A stretch of DNA of 64,000 nucleotides from JAJZAM01 sp027391075. Lineage in GTDB: Bacteria; Actinomycetota; Acidimicrobiia; Acidimicrobiales; Palsa-688. The translations under genes were made by a program, and so were the position numbers. The notes beneath the pieces were generated by a model. The model ran no database searches and was not told the DNA's origin. It saw nothing but the letters and a program-made list of their open reading frames with translations. Location: contig DAHYHI010000005.1 in NCBI GenBank assembly GCA_027391075.1, positions 62,001-126,000 on the forward strand, given 5' to 3'. Below, one piece after another: positions 41,474 to 50,056 of this stretch. Each line of letters starts with the position of its first letter. Within the stretch, counting starts at the first letter, position 1.

Positions 41474-42880
41474 TCAGGCCAGCACCCGAGCTCCCCCGGG
41501 GTGGGAGCCGAACCATTCTTCGATTTCCGAAAGCGGCCTCGCCGGGGAGATGACGTACCCCTGCAGGAGGTCGCAGCCTAGAGCTCTCAAAGCATCCCAC
41601 GTGTCGACACGTTCAACTCCTTCGGCCACAACCCGATGGCCGAGGCTGCGGCCAAGGTCCAAGATCGCCTTGACGAGCGCAACCTCAGATCCGCCTGCGG
41701 TGACTTGGGACACGAAACTGCGATCGAGCTTTATGGTGTCGACAGGAAGGTCACCCAGGCGCGCCAGGGAGGAGAAACCAGTGCCGAAGTCGTCGATCGC
41801 CACGTGTACTCCCCTCTTCGCAAGCTCGCCGAGGGTAGAGCCAGCCGACTCCGAGTCTGCGAGCAAAGCGGTCTCGGTGACCTCGAGGGACAGGCGACCT
41901 GCTGGCACCGCATGGGATTCCAAGGCTGGAAGGATCGCCGTCATGACGTCCGAGTCGTAGAGCAGGCCCGGGGATAGGTTGACAGCTACGGTCAGGTCGT
42001 AGCCGCGGCTTCGCAAACGCTCCAAGTCCTTCAAAGCCTTCTGAAGAACCCAGGATGTCAGACCTGCGATGGTCCCGTCCTCTTCGGCTACGGGAATGAA
42101 CTCGGCAGGCGGCACCGCTCCTCTTTCTGCGTCCAACCACCGAGTCAGGGCTTCTATGCCTGTTACGTGGCCGTCGCTCATGCGGGCTACGGGCTGATAC
42201 CAGACCTCTAGGAGGCCTTCCTCGATGGCGTAGCGAAGGTCCGAAGCCAGGGTTAGCCGTCGCTTGGAGCCCGCCAGCAAAGCCTCGGAGTACCGCTGCA
42301 TCCGCTGGCGGGTGCCTCTCGCCATCCCACGCGCAACTTCGGCCTTGCTCAAAGCGTCAAGGGGACTGCTGACAGTATCGACAGTCTCGGCTATACCTGC
42401 GCTAGCCGACAGTCGCAGGTCGAGTGCAGGGAGCCTGAGAGGCTCGTCGATGAGAGCCAGCGCTCGTCGAGCGAGCGCTTCCCCCGACTGGTACGAGCGG
42501 CCTTGATCAGCGACCATCGCGAACTCGTCCCCGCCGATTCGGGCCACCCGGGCGCTAGCGCCGGCGCTTATCTCAATCCTCCTGGCCACCTCTAGGAGTA
42601 TCTGGTCACCCACTGCGGTTCCGAGCGCAGCGTTCAGCTCCTTGAAACCGTCGATGTCGATAGCGACGAGCGTGAGCGGCTGCTCAGAGGTCGCCTTGGA
42701 AGCCGCATCGGCGATCCACGTCGCGAACAGTGAGCGGTTCGCAAGTCCCGTCAGCGAGTCGTAGCGCAACCCCTCGGAGCGTGCCTCGGCGGGGTCGTCG
42801 ACCCTCAGCTGGTGTCGTACAGGCAGCGCGCTAGCTCTTGGATCTCGGTCGGCTTGGTCTGTTTGCTCTCCGAGCTTCAT
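41474..42880 (-). CDS. GGDEF-EAL cyclic-di-GMP enzyme
   Basis: 468 residues from ATG 42880, which overlaps the response regulator stop as ATGA; a GTG at 42898 is the alternative. The diguanylate cyclase domain has an intact Gly-Gly-Asp-Glu-Phe at about 116-120 and no Arg-x-x-Asp inhibitory site. The phosphodiesterase domain has an intact Glu-Ala-Leu at about 243-245, with Asp-Asp-Phe-Gly-Thr-Gly and Glu-Gly-Val-Glu. Both activities look possible. There is no membrane segment and only a short N-terminus with no sensor domain, so input probably comes through co-expression with, or contact to, the two-component pair it is coupled to. Confidence 0.9.
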   Translation of the reverse strand: MKLGEQTDQADRDPRASALPVRHQLRVDDPAEARSEGLRYDSLTGLANRSLFATWIADAASKATSEQPLTLVAIDIDGFKELNAALGTAVGDQILLEVARRIEISAGASARVARIGGDEFAMVADQGRSYQSGEALARRALALIDEPLRLPALDLRLSASAGIAETVDTVSSPLDALSKAEVARGMARGTRQRMQRYSEALLAGSKRRLTLASDLRYAIEEGLLEVWYQPVARMSDGHVTGIEALTRWLDAERGAVPPAEFIPVAEEDGTIAGLTSWVLQKALKDLERLRSRGYDLTVAVNLSPGLLYDSDVMTAILPALESHAVPAGRLSLEVTETALLADSESAGSTLGELAKRGVHVAIDDFGTGFSSLARLGDLPVDTIKLDRSFVSQVTAGGSEVALVKAILDLGRSLGHRVVAEGVERVDTWDALRALGCDLLQGYVISPARPLSEIEEWFGSHPGGARVLA

Positions 42881-43689
42881 GAAGACGGAGCAGTCCACTT
42901 AGCTCCGTCCTCTGCCGGCGCGTTGCCCCCAGGACCGGAGGCAACGTCACCCCCGAGACCCTGCTCGCGAGGCGGGACCTTGGAGGTCTGGTCAAGGCCG
43001 AACTTGTAGCCCACTCCCCGAACTGTGAGTATCTTGGTCGGCTTGGAGGGGTCGGCTTCGACCTTCGCCCTCAGCCTCTTCACGTGAACATCGAGCGTCT
43101 TGGTGTCCCCGACGTAATCCCGTCCCCAGACCTCGTCGATGATCGAGTCACGCGTCACGACCCTTCCAGCGCTCGCCATGAGCTTCTCCAGCAGCTCGAA
43201 TTCTTTTAGCGGAAGTGACACCTTCCGCCCGTCCAGGTACACCTCGTGGCGGCTTCGGTCGAGTTCCAGGTTGTCGATGACGATCCTCTCCTCGCTTGAG
43301 GATCCCTCTGATGCGCTCCCGGAGCGGCGCATCACTGCTCTCATCCGGGCGATTAGCTCGCTCAGCCGGAACGGCTTCGTCACGTAGTCGTCGGCGCCCA
43401 CCTCCAGACCGACCACGGTGTCGGTCTCGCTGCTTTTCGCGGTGACCATGATTATCGGCACACGGCTCCTCTCCCTTATGTGCCGGCAGACGTCCAGCCC
43501 TGACCGCTTGGGAAGCCAGAGGTCGAGCAGGACGATGTCGGGGTTAGTGGACTCGAAAAGGTCGATCCCTTCCGAGCCGTCCCTGGCGACCGTCACGTCG
43601 AATCCCTCCCTGCCCAAGCCGACGCTGAGAGCCTGGATAAAGGACTCCTCGTCCTCGACCACCAGGACCGACACCGAAGGCGACGTCAT
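42877..43689 (-). CDS. regX3: OmpR/PhoB-family response regulator (RegX3-like)
   Basis: 270 residues. The receiver domain has phospho-acceptor Asp56 and Lys105 in Thr-Lys-Pro-Phe. The winged-helix effector (about 130-230) has Thr-Val-Arg-Gly-Val-Gly-Tyr-Lys-Phe. A 40-residue Pro/Gly-rich tail follows that typical RegX3 proteins lack. Its ATG overlaps the kinase stop and its TGA overlaps the next ATG, so three genes are translationally coupled. RegX3 in other actinobacteria responds to phosphate; phoU is elsewhere in the window. Confidence 0.88.
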   Translation of the reverse strand: MTSPSVSVLVVEDEESFIQALSVGLGREGFDVTVARDGSEGIDLFESTNPDIVLLDLWLPKRSGLDVCRHIRERSRVPIIMVTAKSSETDTVVGLEVGADDYVTKPFRLSELIARMRAVMRRSGSASEGSSSEERIVIDNLELDRSRHEVYLDGRKVSLPLKEFELLEKLMASAGRVVTRDSIIDEVWGRDYVGDTKTLDVHVKRLRAKVEADPSKPTKILTVRGVGYKFGLDQTSKVPPREQGLGGDVASGPGGNAPAEDGAKWTAPSS

Positions 43690-44714
43690 ACAGGAAGGCC
43701 GGCGGCAGCGTCTGGTAGTACGAGAGTGAAAGTAGACCCCTCGCCTTCGACAGAACGAACTTTCACTCTCCCACCGTGGTTGGTCGCCACGTGGCGAACT
43801 ATCGCTAAGCCGAGACCTGTGCCTCCGGTCGACCGGGATCGGGCTCGGTCGACTCTGTAGAAGCGCTCGAAGATTCTGCCCAGGTCCCTGGAAGGTATGC
43901 CTATGCCGTGGTCGGACACGGAGATCTCCACACCACGATGGGTTCTGCGGGCCTCGACATGCACCGTCCCACCAGCCTCCGAATATTTGATGGCGTTGTC
44001 CACGAGGTTCGATATGGCTGAGCGAAGGTCCCGACGACTCCCCCTCACCCGGAGGCCCACGTCAACGGCGGCCGGTGACATGACGACGTTCAGGCTCTCA
44101 GCCGCTTCGAGGAGCGGGGCCACGGCTTCGTCGATCAGGGAGGCCACGTCTACGTCATTGTCGGCAAAGCTCTCGTTGGCCTCGATTCGCGAAAGGTCGA
44201 GCAGGTCGTCGATTGTCCGGCTGAGCCTGTCAGCCTCAGCTCCGAGCCTTCCCACGAGACGGGAGACTACTTCGGGGTCTGCTTCACCCTCGATGGTCTC
44301 CGCCAAGAGAGCTATCGCTCCGGTAGGAGTCTTTAGCTCGTGACTTACGTTGGCGACAAAGTCCCTCCGGACGGCTTCCAGGCGGAGCCTGTCGGAGATG
44401 TCCTCGATGACCGCCACGGCCCCCTCGGGCGGTGAAGCCACCGGAAAGGCCCGCACTGCCAGCGTTCGTCTCGACGGCGACAGAAGCTCCACGCGCCTAT
44501 AAGGCTCAGCACCTCCCAAGGCGTCAGCGACAAGCTCGTCCACAGCCTGCACCAGCAGGGCGTCCGATGGTCGCGACGAGAGCACCTTGTGAGCAGAGGC
44601 GTTCTCGAAGATGACGGCGCCGGAGGAGTCGCAGATCACCACCGCCTCGGGCACTCCGTCCAGGGCGGCACTGAGAAGCACGGAACCTTGGGTGACATCA
44701 ACACTATCTGTCAA
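43686..44714 (-). CDS. senX3: Soluble PAS histidine kinase (SenX3-like)
   Basis: 342 residues from TTG 44714. A PAS-type domain fills about 15-110. It is followed by a HisKA domain with His125 (Val-Ser-His-Glu-Leu-Lys-Thr-Pro) and an ATPase domain with Asn-Leu-Val-Asp-Asn-Ala, Asp-His-Gly-Ile-Gly-Ile and Gly-Thr-Gly-Leu-Gly-Leu. Mycobacterial SenX3 has two membrane helices before the PAS domain; none are present here, so this kinase should be cytoplasmic. It pairs with the RegX3-like regulator by an ATGA overlap. Gene symbols reflect family resemblance, not proof. Confidence 0.85.
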   Translation of the reverse strand: MTDSVDVTQGSVLLSAALDGVPEAVVICDSSGAVIFENASAHKVLSSRPSDALLVQAVDELVADALGGAEPYRRVELLSPSRRTLAVRAFPVASPPEGAVAVIEDISDRLRLEAVRRDFVANVSHELKTPTGAIALLAETIEGEADPEVVSRLVGRLGAEADRLSRTIDDLLDLSRIEANESFADNDVDVASLIDEAVAPLLEAAESLNVVMSPAAVDVGLRVRGSRRDLRSAISNLVDNAIKYSEAGGTVHVEARRTHRGVEISVSDHGIGIPSRDLGRIFERFYRVDRARSRSTGGTGLGLAIVRHVATNHGGRVKVRSVEGEGSTFTLVLPDAAAGLPV

Positions 44715-44727
44715 AGTTCGCCTAGCC

Positions 44728-44733
44728 TAAGTT
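44728..44733 (+). promoter_or_regulatory. Putative -10 box TAAGTT of a leaderless message
   Basis: TAAGTT is exactly six bases before the ATG at 44740 with no ribosome site between. It lies in the 25-base gap between the divergent kinase and ABC exporter genes. Confidence 0.45.
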
Positions 44734-44739
44734 TTCGCC

Positions 44740-45741
44740 ATGCAACACGACCGGAACGATAACAGGGCTGGCCAGGTCGCGGTAGCACAAGCGGGTAACG
44801 CCATGATCCGCACCGTAGGGTTAACCAAGACGTACTCCGGAACCGACTTCAAGGCCGTGGACGGCCTCGACCTCGAGGTCATGCGAGGTGAGATCTTCGG
44901 CCTGTTGGGACCGAACGGCGCGGGTAAGACCACTACAGCGGGGATGCTGACGACCAGGGTGATACCAAGCGCCGGCGAAGCCTACGTCGGTGGGATAGAC
45001 GTGGTTCGCCACCCCGCCCTCGCCAAGCAGCTCATAGGGGTCGTCTCCCAGCAAAACACCCTCGACCGTCAGCTCAACGTCTGGGAGAACTTGTACTTCC
45101 ACGGACGCCTTTTCGGAATGGCAGCCAAACAGAGCAGGTCCGAAGCCGACCGGCTATTGGAACAGTTCCATCTGTCGAAGTGGGCGAAGGCGTCTGTCTA
45201 CGCGCTCTCGGGAGGCATGGCGCAGCGGCTCATGGTGGCCCGAGCGATGCTTCACCGCCCAGCAGTGCTCTTTCTCGACGAGCCGACCGCTGGCCTGGAC
45301 CCTCAGAGCCGCCTAGCCCTGTGGGAGGTACTGAGCGACTTGAACACAGCCGGGCAGACCATCCTGCTTACAACTCACTACATGGAAGAAGCCGACCAGC
45401 TCTGCGCTCGGGTTGCCATCATGGACCACGGCCGGATCCTTGCGCTCGACACTCCGGCTGCTCTAAAAGCCTCGGTTGGGGTGGACACTGTCGTCAGGGT
45501 GAAGATCGACGGCTCCCCAGGAGCCCTCATCGAAGAGCTGGGAGCCCAGCTCGGAACCGCTACGAAGATCAGGTCGATGGAGGCCGGCTTGGAGTTGCAG
45601 GTGAGGGACAGGACGGGTCTGCTGCCGAAGTTGGTAACCGCAGCAGAACACGTCGGCACCTCGATCCTCGACATCTCGGTGTCCGAGCCGACGCTAGAAA
45701 CAGTGTTCATAGACCTGACGGGCAAGGAGCTGAGAGACTAA
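44740..45741 (+). CDS. ABC exporter ATPase (DrrA-like)
   Basis: 333 residues. ABC motifs are Gly-Pro-Asn-Gly-Ala-Gly-Lys-Thr at 57-64, Ala-Leu-Ser-Gly-Gly-Met-Ala-Gln-Arg, and Leu-Phe-Leu-Asp-Glu-Pro-Thr-Ala-Gly-Leu-Asp. The extra C-terminal domain ends with Glu-Pro-Thr-Leu-Glu-Thr-Val-Phe-Ile, which is typical of drug or lipid exporters of the DrrA family. A second possible start is Met22. The TAA stop shares its last base with the permease ATG. Confidence 0.9.
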   Translation: MQHDRNDNRAGQVAVAQAGNAMIRTVGLTKTYSGTDFKAVDGLDLEVMRGEIFGLLGPNGAGKTTTAGMLTTRVIPSAGEAYVGGIDVVRHPALAKQLIGVVSQQNTLDRQLNVWENLYFHGRLFGMAAKQSRSEADRLLEQFHLSKWAKASVYALSGGMAQRLMVARAMLHRPAVLFLDEPTAGLDPQSRLALWEVLSDLNTAGQTILLTTHYMEEADQLCARVAIMDHGRILALDTPAALKASVGVDTVVRVKIDGSPGALIEELGAQLGTATKIRSMEAGLELQVRDRTGLLPKLVTAAEHVGTSILDISVSEPTLETVFIDLTGKELRD

Positions 45742-46625
45742 TGACAGCCGTCGAATTGCCGGGCAGCTCTCTAGACGCCTCGGTGACTATCGCGACCGAG
45801 GCGAAGCGAAGTGCCGCCCGCGCCAGCTGGGCCGCTCTGGGGGCGCTTCTGCTCAGGGATCTCACCGTACTACGCAAGCACCTCGCAGAGTTCGTGCTGC
45901 GCACGTTGATCCAGCCTTTTCTACTCGTCTTCGTCTTCCTCTTCGTGTTCCCGGAGATTGGCCAGTCGGTGGGTGGCGGATCGGGTTCGGCGTCGTTCGC
46001 TACTGTCCTGGTGCCCGGCGTGGTCGGCATATCGGTGATGTTCCAAGGCGTGCAGTCGGTGGCGCTGACGCTTGCGCAGGAGTTCGGCTTCACGAGGGAG
46101 ATCGAGGACAGGGTTCAAGCTCCTTGCCCTGTGTGGCTCGTGGCGGTCGCGAAGATCCTGTCGGGAGTAGTGCAAGGGATACTCGCTGCGGTGATCGTCT
46201 TCCCGATCGCTGCTGTCGTGCACGCAGCCGGCGTGCACCCGGTCTTCGACATCAAATGGGCAGTGGCACTCACCTTGATCCCGCTAACCTGCGTTGCCTT
46301 CAGCTCGTTGGGGCTTGTTCTCGGTTGCGTTTTCGAACCTCGCAACATCGGGCTGATGTTCGGTTTCATCGTGCTGCCAATCACGTTCCTCGGAGGCACG
46401 TACTACCCGTGGACCCGCTTGGCGTCGGTCAAGGTTGGAGGGTTCAAGTGGCTTCAGACGCTCGTGTTGATCAACCCGCTCATATACGTAAATGAGGGAA
46501 TGCGAGCAGCATTCACTGCAGTGCCCCACATGCACCTCTACGTCGTCTACCCGGTCCTGGTAGGATTTTCTGTTGTGTTCGTAGCGCTCGGGATCCGCTC
46601 GTTTAACAAGCGCGTCCTCAGCTGA
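45741..46625 (+). CDS. ABC-2 type exporter permease (DrrB-like)
   Basis: 294 residues with six predicted membrane segments spread from about 55 to 290, in the ABC-2 pattern. It starts at the ATG in TAATG and is preceded by AGGAG inside the ATPase gene. With the ATPase it forms a two-gene exporter. Substrate unknown; antibiotics, lipids and polysaccharides are all possible for this family. Confidence 0.88.
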   Translation: MTAVELPGSSLDASVTIATEAKRSAARASWAALGALLLRDLTVLRKHLAEFVLRTLIQPFLLVFVFLFVFPEIGQSVGGGSGSASFATVLVPGVVGISVMFQGVQSVALTLAQEFGFTREIEDRVQAPCPVWLVAVAKILSGVVQGILAAVIVFPIAAVVHAAGVHPVFDIKWAVALTLIPLTCVAFSSLGLVLGCVFEPRNIGLMFGFIVLPITFLGGTYYPWTRLASVKVGGFKWLQTLVLINPLIYVNEGMRAAFTAVPHMHLYVVYPVLVGFSVVFVALGIRSFNKRVLS

Positions 46626-46680
46626 AACTGCAACGAGCGTAGTGATGGCTAGCTGGCCCGCCGGCACTGCACTAACCCGT

Positions 46681-46696
46681 GGGGCGGTCGCGCCCC
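46681..46696. terminator. Short GC hairpin after the ABC exporter operon
   Basis: Perfect 6-bp arms GGGGCG / CGCCCC with loop GTCG, 55 bases after the permease stop and 74 bases before the carboxypeptidase start. It could end the exporter transcript or lie in the next leader. Confidence 0.4.
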
Positions 46697-46769
46697 GCCG
46701 CCGTCGGGAGGTAGATCGATAGCGTCAGGAGCGCACAGCAAGCGATCGCGCCGGCGTCTGTCGCTCAAG

Positions 46770-47996
46770 GTGGCTCTAAGCACAGTTGGCCTCCTCCTGG
46801 CCGCTGCCTTGGTCGGCGCGGCCGTCGTGGTGGTCTTGGCTGATCGTGCTGCGATCGCCGCTCCTGTGGCAACGCCCCTCCCCATTAAATCCTCGGTGGT
46901 CCCAGGCAAGCCTCCACACATCGCCCTGCCCGACCAGGGGGAAGCAGAGATCATGACTTCCGCCGGACAAGTCCTCGCCGCACAGAAAATCGACGTCCCT
47001 GTCCCCATAGCGAGCGTCACTAAGATCATGACGGCTTACGTGGTGCTAAGCGACCATCCGCTGGCGGTCGGCGCCCAGGGACCACCTATCACTGTAAGTG
47101 CCTCCGAGGCGGCGACCCTGCCGGCGCGAATAGCCGAGGACCAGTCTCTTGTCGCTGTCACGGCTGGAGAGCAAATCTCTGAGCTGACCGCTTTGGAGGC
47201 ACTGCTTATACCGTCAGCCGACAATATGGCGGACATCTTGGCCGTGTTCGACGCCGGGTCCGAGAGCGCTTTCGTAGCGAAGATGAACGCTACGGCGAAA
47301 TCTCTCGGGATGGACAACACGTCCTACGCTGACGCCAGTGGATTCGACGCAGCATCCCGCTCGACTGCTTCGGACCTGCTCATCTTGGCACGCCGCGCGA
47401 TGGCCGTACCCGTGTTCGCCGAGATAGTTGGAATGCCGAGCGTAACTCTTCCACTCGCCGGGACCGTCAGCAACTACAACAGCCTCGTAGGTAAGGACGG
47501 CTACACCGGGATCAAGACCGGTTCGACAGGAGCGGCAGGCGGGTGCCTCGTGTGGTCGGTGACGAGAACCGTCGACAGTACGCCTCTCACTCTCTACGGG
47601 GTGGTGCTCGGACAGCACCAGGGCCCTCTAGTCCAGTCGGCTCTCGACTCCGCGGCCGCTTTGACCACGGCTGCGTTCGCTGCGTTTACTCCGCGAACTG
47701 TTCTGGCTGCGGGAACCCCGGTGTACCGGGTGTCGTGGGCCGGCCAGATGGCTCTGTCGGTGACCACTCAAGCCCTCAAGAGCATCTACCCGCCGGGCAG
47801 CAAAGCTCACATCGTCATCGTGCCGGCAACGCCAGGATCGTTCGCGGTGAAATCCGGCCCGGTTGCTACGCTGAAGCTGACGACGCCCGTTGCACTGGCG
47901 GGAGCCGGTTCCACTGGGGTTGCTCTGACCTCCAAGTTCCGAAGTCCGAGCATGGCCTGGCGGGTCAAGCAGTTTCTCGGTCTCAACCGTTCCTAG
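46770..47996 (+). CDS. D-alanyl-D-alanine carboxypeptidase (peptidase S11)
   Basis: 408 residues. A signal or anchor segment lies at about 3-30, then the three penicillin-binding motifs: Ser82-x-x-Lys85 (Ser-Val-Thr-Lys), Ser-Ala-Asp-Asn near 148, and Lys-Thr-Gly-Ser-Thr near 250. It trims the terminal D-Ala from peptidoglycan stems outside the membrane. The GTG at 46770 is the first usable start, although the frame upstream encodes a very basic stretch (Lys-Arg-Ser-Arg-Arg-Arg) with no start codon, which would suit a longer signal n-region. The 3' end overlaps the convergent SRPBCC gene by four bases. Confidence 0.88.
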   Translation: MALSTVGLLLAAALVGAAVVVVLADRAAIAAPVATPLPIKSSVVPGKPPHIALPDQGEAEIMTSAGQVLAAQKIDVPVPIASVTKIMTAYVVLSDHPLAVGAQGPPITVSASEAATLPARIAEDQSLVAVTAGEQISELTALEALLIPSADNMADILAVFDAGSESAFVAKMNATAKSLGMDNTSYADASGFDAASRSTASDLLILARRAMAVPVFAEIVGMPSVTLPLAGTVSNYNSLVGKDGYTGIKTGSTGAAGGCLVWSVTRTVDSTPLTLYGVVLGQHQGPLVQSALDSAAALTTAAFAAFTPRTVLAAGTPVYRVSWAGQMALSVTTQALKSIYPPGSKAHIVIVPATPGSFAVKSGPVATLKLTTPVALAGAGSTGVALTSKFRSPSMAWRVKQFLGLNRS

Positions 47997-48451
47997 TTAG
48001 TCGACGACGTCTTTCTCGCTTCTACAAAAGCTTTCAGGTCGCGAAGGGCGGTTCCCATGATGCGACCCTCGGCCCGTCGCTTCACGAATCCCGGCAGCGG
48101 GACCTTGAGGTCCACGACGAGGCGGTACTCGATTTCGGTTTCACCGGACTCGGTCGCCGTCAAGTGATAGGAGCCGTCCAACTGGCCAGTAAGGTCCCCG
48201 TCTACCTGCACCCACGACAAGCTCGACGGCGACCCCTCGTAGTCGTAGCGGAGAGAGTAAGAGGTGCTTCTCCCGAAGGCGGCAGCCCGGAACGTGACCA
48301 CCGACGCTCGGCCGGCATCGTCAGTGCTGTCCACGTGGACCGACTTCACGTCTGCAGCCCACTCGCTGTAGCGGGCAAAGTCCGTTAGGACCTCGAAGCA
48401 CTCGTCAGGAGATGCGTCTATGAGCATCCGCTCGATTACCTGTTCCTGCAC
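47993..48451 (-). CDS. SRPBCC (polyketide cyclase/START-like) protein
   Basis: 152 residues from GTG 48451 with a strong AGGAGG upstream. It is a single START-like ligand-binding fold: Ala-Ser-Pro-Asp-Glu-Cys-Phe-Glu-Val near 13-21, Trp-Ala-Ala-Asp-Val-Lys, and a long C-terminal helix. Mycobacteria carry a similar protein (TB16.3, Rv2185c) close to pimB, and here a PimB-like gene lies directly upstream on the same strand. Ligand unknown; a lipid or polyketide-like molecule is likely for this fold. Confidence 0.85.
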   Translation of the reverse strand: MQEQVIERMLIDASPDECFEVLTDFARYSEWAADVKSVHVDSTDDAGRASVVTFRAAAFGRSTSYSLRYDYEGSPSSLSWVQVDGDLTGQLDGSYHLTATESGETEIEYRLVVDLKVPLPGFVKRRAEGRIMGTALRDLKAFVEARKTSSTN

Positions 48452-48527
48452 TGCGGGTACCTCCTCGGCGCTTTAACCCAGAATGCACCGTAGTACCACT
48501 CGCGTGCCAAGCGTGGCCAGGCCTTTG

Positions 48528-49667
48528 TCATAGACTGCGAATGGCGCTATCTAAAGCGGCGCGAAGCCTCGCTGCGAGCATGTCGTAAGAGAACTCTTCT
48601 TTCGCTCTTAAGCGCCCGGCTGTTCCCATCGCTGCCGCAAGCCCAGGCTCGTCGAGAAGGTGCCTGAGATGTCGGGCGAGTTGTGCTGGGTCCCGAGGAT
48701 CGGACACTACAAAGCCGGTTTCGGAATCTGACACCGCCTCGTTGGCTCCGCCGCTGTTACCAGCCACGCACGCCAAGCCCGCCGCGGCAGCCTCCAGCAA
48801 CACGATGCCGAATCCCTCCTGCTCGAGACCCCCCCAGCGGGTCCGGCAGCAAAGGACGAATACGTCGGCCGCTCCGTAAAGCCGGGGCAGTTCGGCGTCG
48901 GCAACCTTGCCCAGCAGGCGGGTTGGGGAGCTCGTACGGCGGATTAGCCTCTCAAGCCTCGCTCGGTCGCGACCGACGCCGGCCACGGCGACTTCCAGAT
49001 CCGGAAAGTCGCCGGTCGACCACAGAGTTGACGCCGCTTCGATCAGGACGTCCATACCTTTACGAGGTACAAGCCTGCTCACGCTCAGCACGAGTCGCCG
49101 ATCCTCGGAAATGCCGAAGGACCTGCGGGCTTGGGCACGGTCGTCCGGGGAGAGGGGCCTGAAGCGAGCCGCGTCGACGCCCGGCGGAATTTCGACGACT
49201 GGCGGCAGCCGTGGCTGCGCTCGTCTGGCCTCGGCAATCGGATATCCGCCGCCGCCGATTATGAGCGACGCGCCGCCGAGGACGCGGGCCATGGCCTGCC
49301 TGCCTAGCGGGAGACGGCCAGGTACGGTCACCTCGGCCCCGTGAAGCGCCAACGCGTACGGGAGACCAAGGTGAGGTCCTACCAGCCCGAGCGGCACCGC
49401 CGGGTCAAGAACGACAAGGGCAGCACCGACCTCCGTGGCGAGAGATCGGATCCTCCTAACCATCATCGGGCTCGGTAACAGCACTGGCTCTCGGGTACGG
49501 ACGATGCGGTAAGGCTGGGAGCGGTCGAAAGCGTCAGCCCTGTCGTAGGGGGATGTTAGGACCACGAAATCGTCGGACGGCAAGCGACTCCACAGCTCCC
49601 AGAGGTAGTTCTGTATCCCGCCAACTTTGGGTGGGAAATCGTTCGTGACTAGCAGATGCTTGATCAA
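48528..49667 (-). CDS. pimB: GT4 glycosyltransferase, PimB-like mannosyltransferase
   Basis: 379 residues from TTG 49667. GT-B fold with Asn-Asp-Phe-Pro-Pro-Lys-Val-Gly-Gly-Ile-Gln at the N-terminus, Leu-His-Gly-Ala-Glu in the acceptor domain, Ser-Arg-Leu-Val-Pro-Arg-Lys-Gly-Met-Asp for donor binding, and the Glu-x7-Glu motif in Gln-Glu-Gly-Phe-Gly-Ile-Val-Leu-Leu-Glu-Ala. It resembles the enzyme that adds mannose from GDP-mannose to phosphatidylinositol mannosides at the membrane. The gene symbol is by resemblance. The gene order with the SRPBCC gene, trpD and others recalls the mycobacterial Rv2185c-Rv2192c region. Confidence 0.82.
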   Translation of the reverse strand: MIKHLLVTNDFPPKVGGIQNYLWELWSRLPSDDFVVLTSPYDRADAFDRSQPYRIVRTREPVLLPSPMMVRRIRSLATEVGAALVVLDPAVPLGLVGPHLGLPYALALHGAEVTVPGRLPLGRQAMARVLGGASLIIGGGGYPIAEARRAQPRLPPVVEIPPGVDAARFRPLSPDDRAQARRSFGISEDRRLVLSVSRLVPRKGMDVLIEAASTLWSTGDFPDLEVAVAGVGRDRARLERLIRRTSSPTRLLGKVADAELPRLYGAADVFVLCCRTRWGGLEQEGFGIVLLEAAAAGLACVAGNSGGANEAVSDSETGFVVSDPRDPAQLARHLRHLLDEPGLAAAMGTAGRLRAKEEFSYDMLAARLRAALDSAIRSL

Positions 49668-49784
49668 ACTGTGCTGTACCCCGTGTCCACGGCCGGCCTT
49701 GTAGCGTCAGGGTCAACCGGGACCCGGCGTGCGCAGACGCTAGCAGCCAGCGGCTCCTCCCGGGCCGTCAACGACCGGGCACTC

Positions 49785-49979
49785 TCAGCCGCAAGCGCGG
49801 TAGCGAAGTGGCGGCACGAGACCTGCTTCGCCTAGCAGGGCGAGGGCCCGCTTCTGGGTCGCGTCGATGATCACAGCATCGTCAGGGTCGCGGTCGCAGA
49901 TAAAGCTAACCACGCAGTCCTCGCAGCACGCCGAGGCAGCCATGGTGCAGTGGTCACAGCCGATAGACAGGGTCTTCAT
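49785..49979 (-). CDS. Small cysteine-rich conserved protein
   Basis: 64 residues from ATG 49979; an ATG at 50009 is the alternative. Cysteines come as Cys-Asp-His-Cys then Cys-Cys-Glu-Asp-Cys near residues 8-21, followed by Val-Ile-Asp-Ala and a C-terminal Gly-Leu-Val-Pro-Pro-Leu-Arg motif. The pattern suggests a small metal-binding protein. It is divergent from the AsnC-type domain gene. Function unknown. Confidence 0.55.
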   Translation of the reverse strand: MKTLSIGCDHCTMAASACCEDCVVSFICDRDPDDAVIIDATQKRALALLGEAGLVPPLRYRACG

Positions 49980-50044
49980 GGGCAACATTGTTCCAGGGGG
50001 GTGAGACATCGCCAGAGGACCTTGGACAGAGGACGCTGCGGCGG

Positions 50045-50050
50045 TAGCTT
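50045..50050 (+). promoter_or_regulatory. Putative -10 box TAGCTT of a leaderless message
   Basis: TAGCTT is six bases before the ATG at 50057; a GTG at 50054 lies in between and is in the same frame. Confidence 0.4.
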
Positions 50051-50056
50051 AGGGTG

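Noticed and set aside
45180..45740. Upstream extension of the ABC permease frame inside the ATPase gene
   Set aside because: Its translation is low-complexity out-of-frame sequence; the ATG at 45741 has a ribosome site and gives a complete permease.
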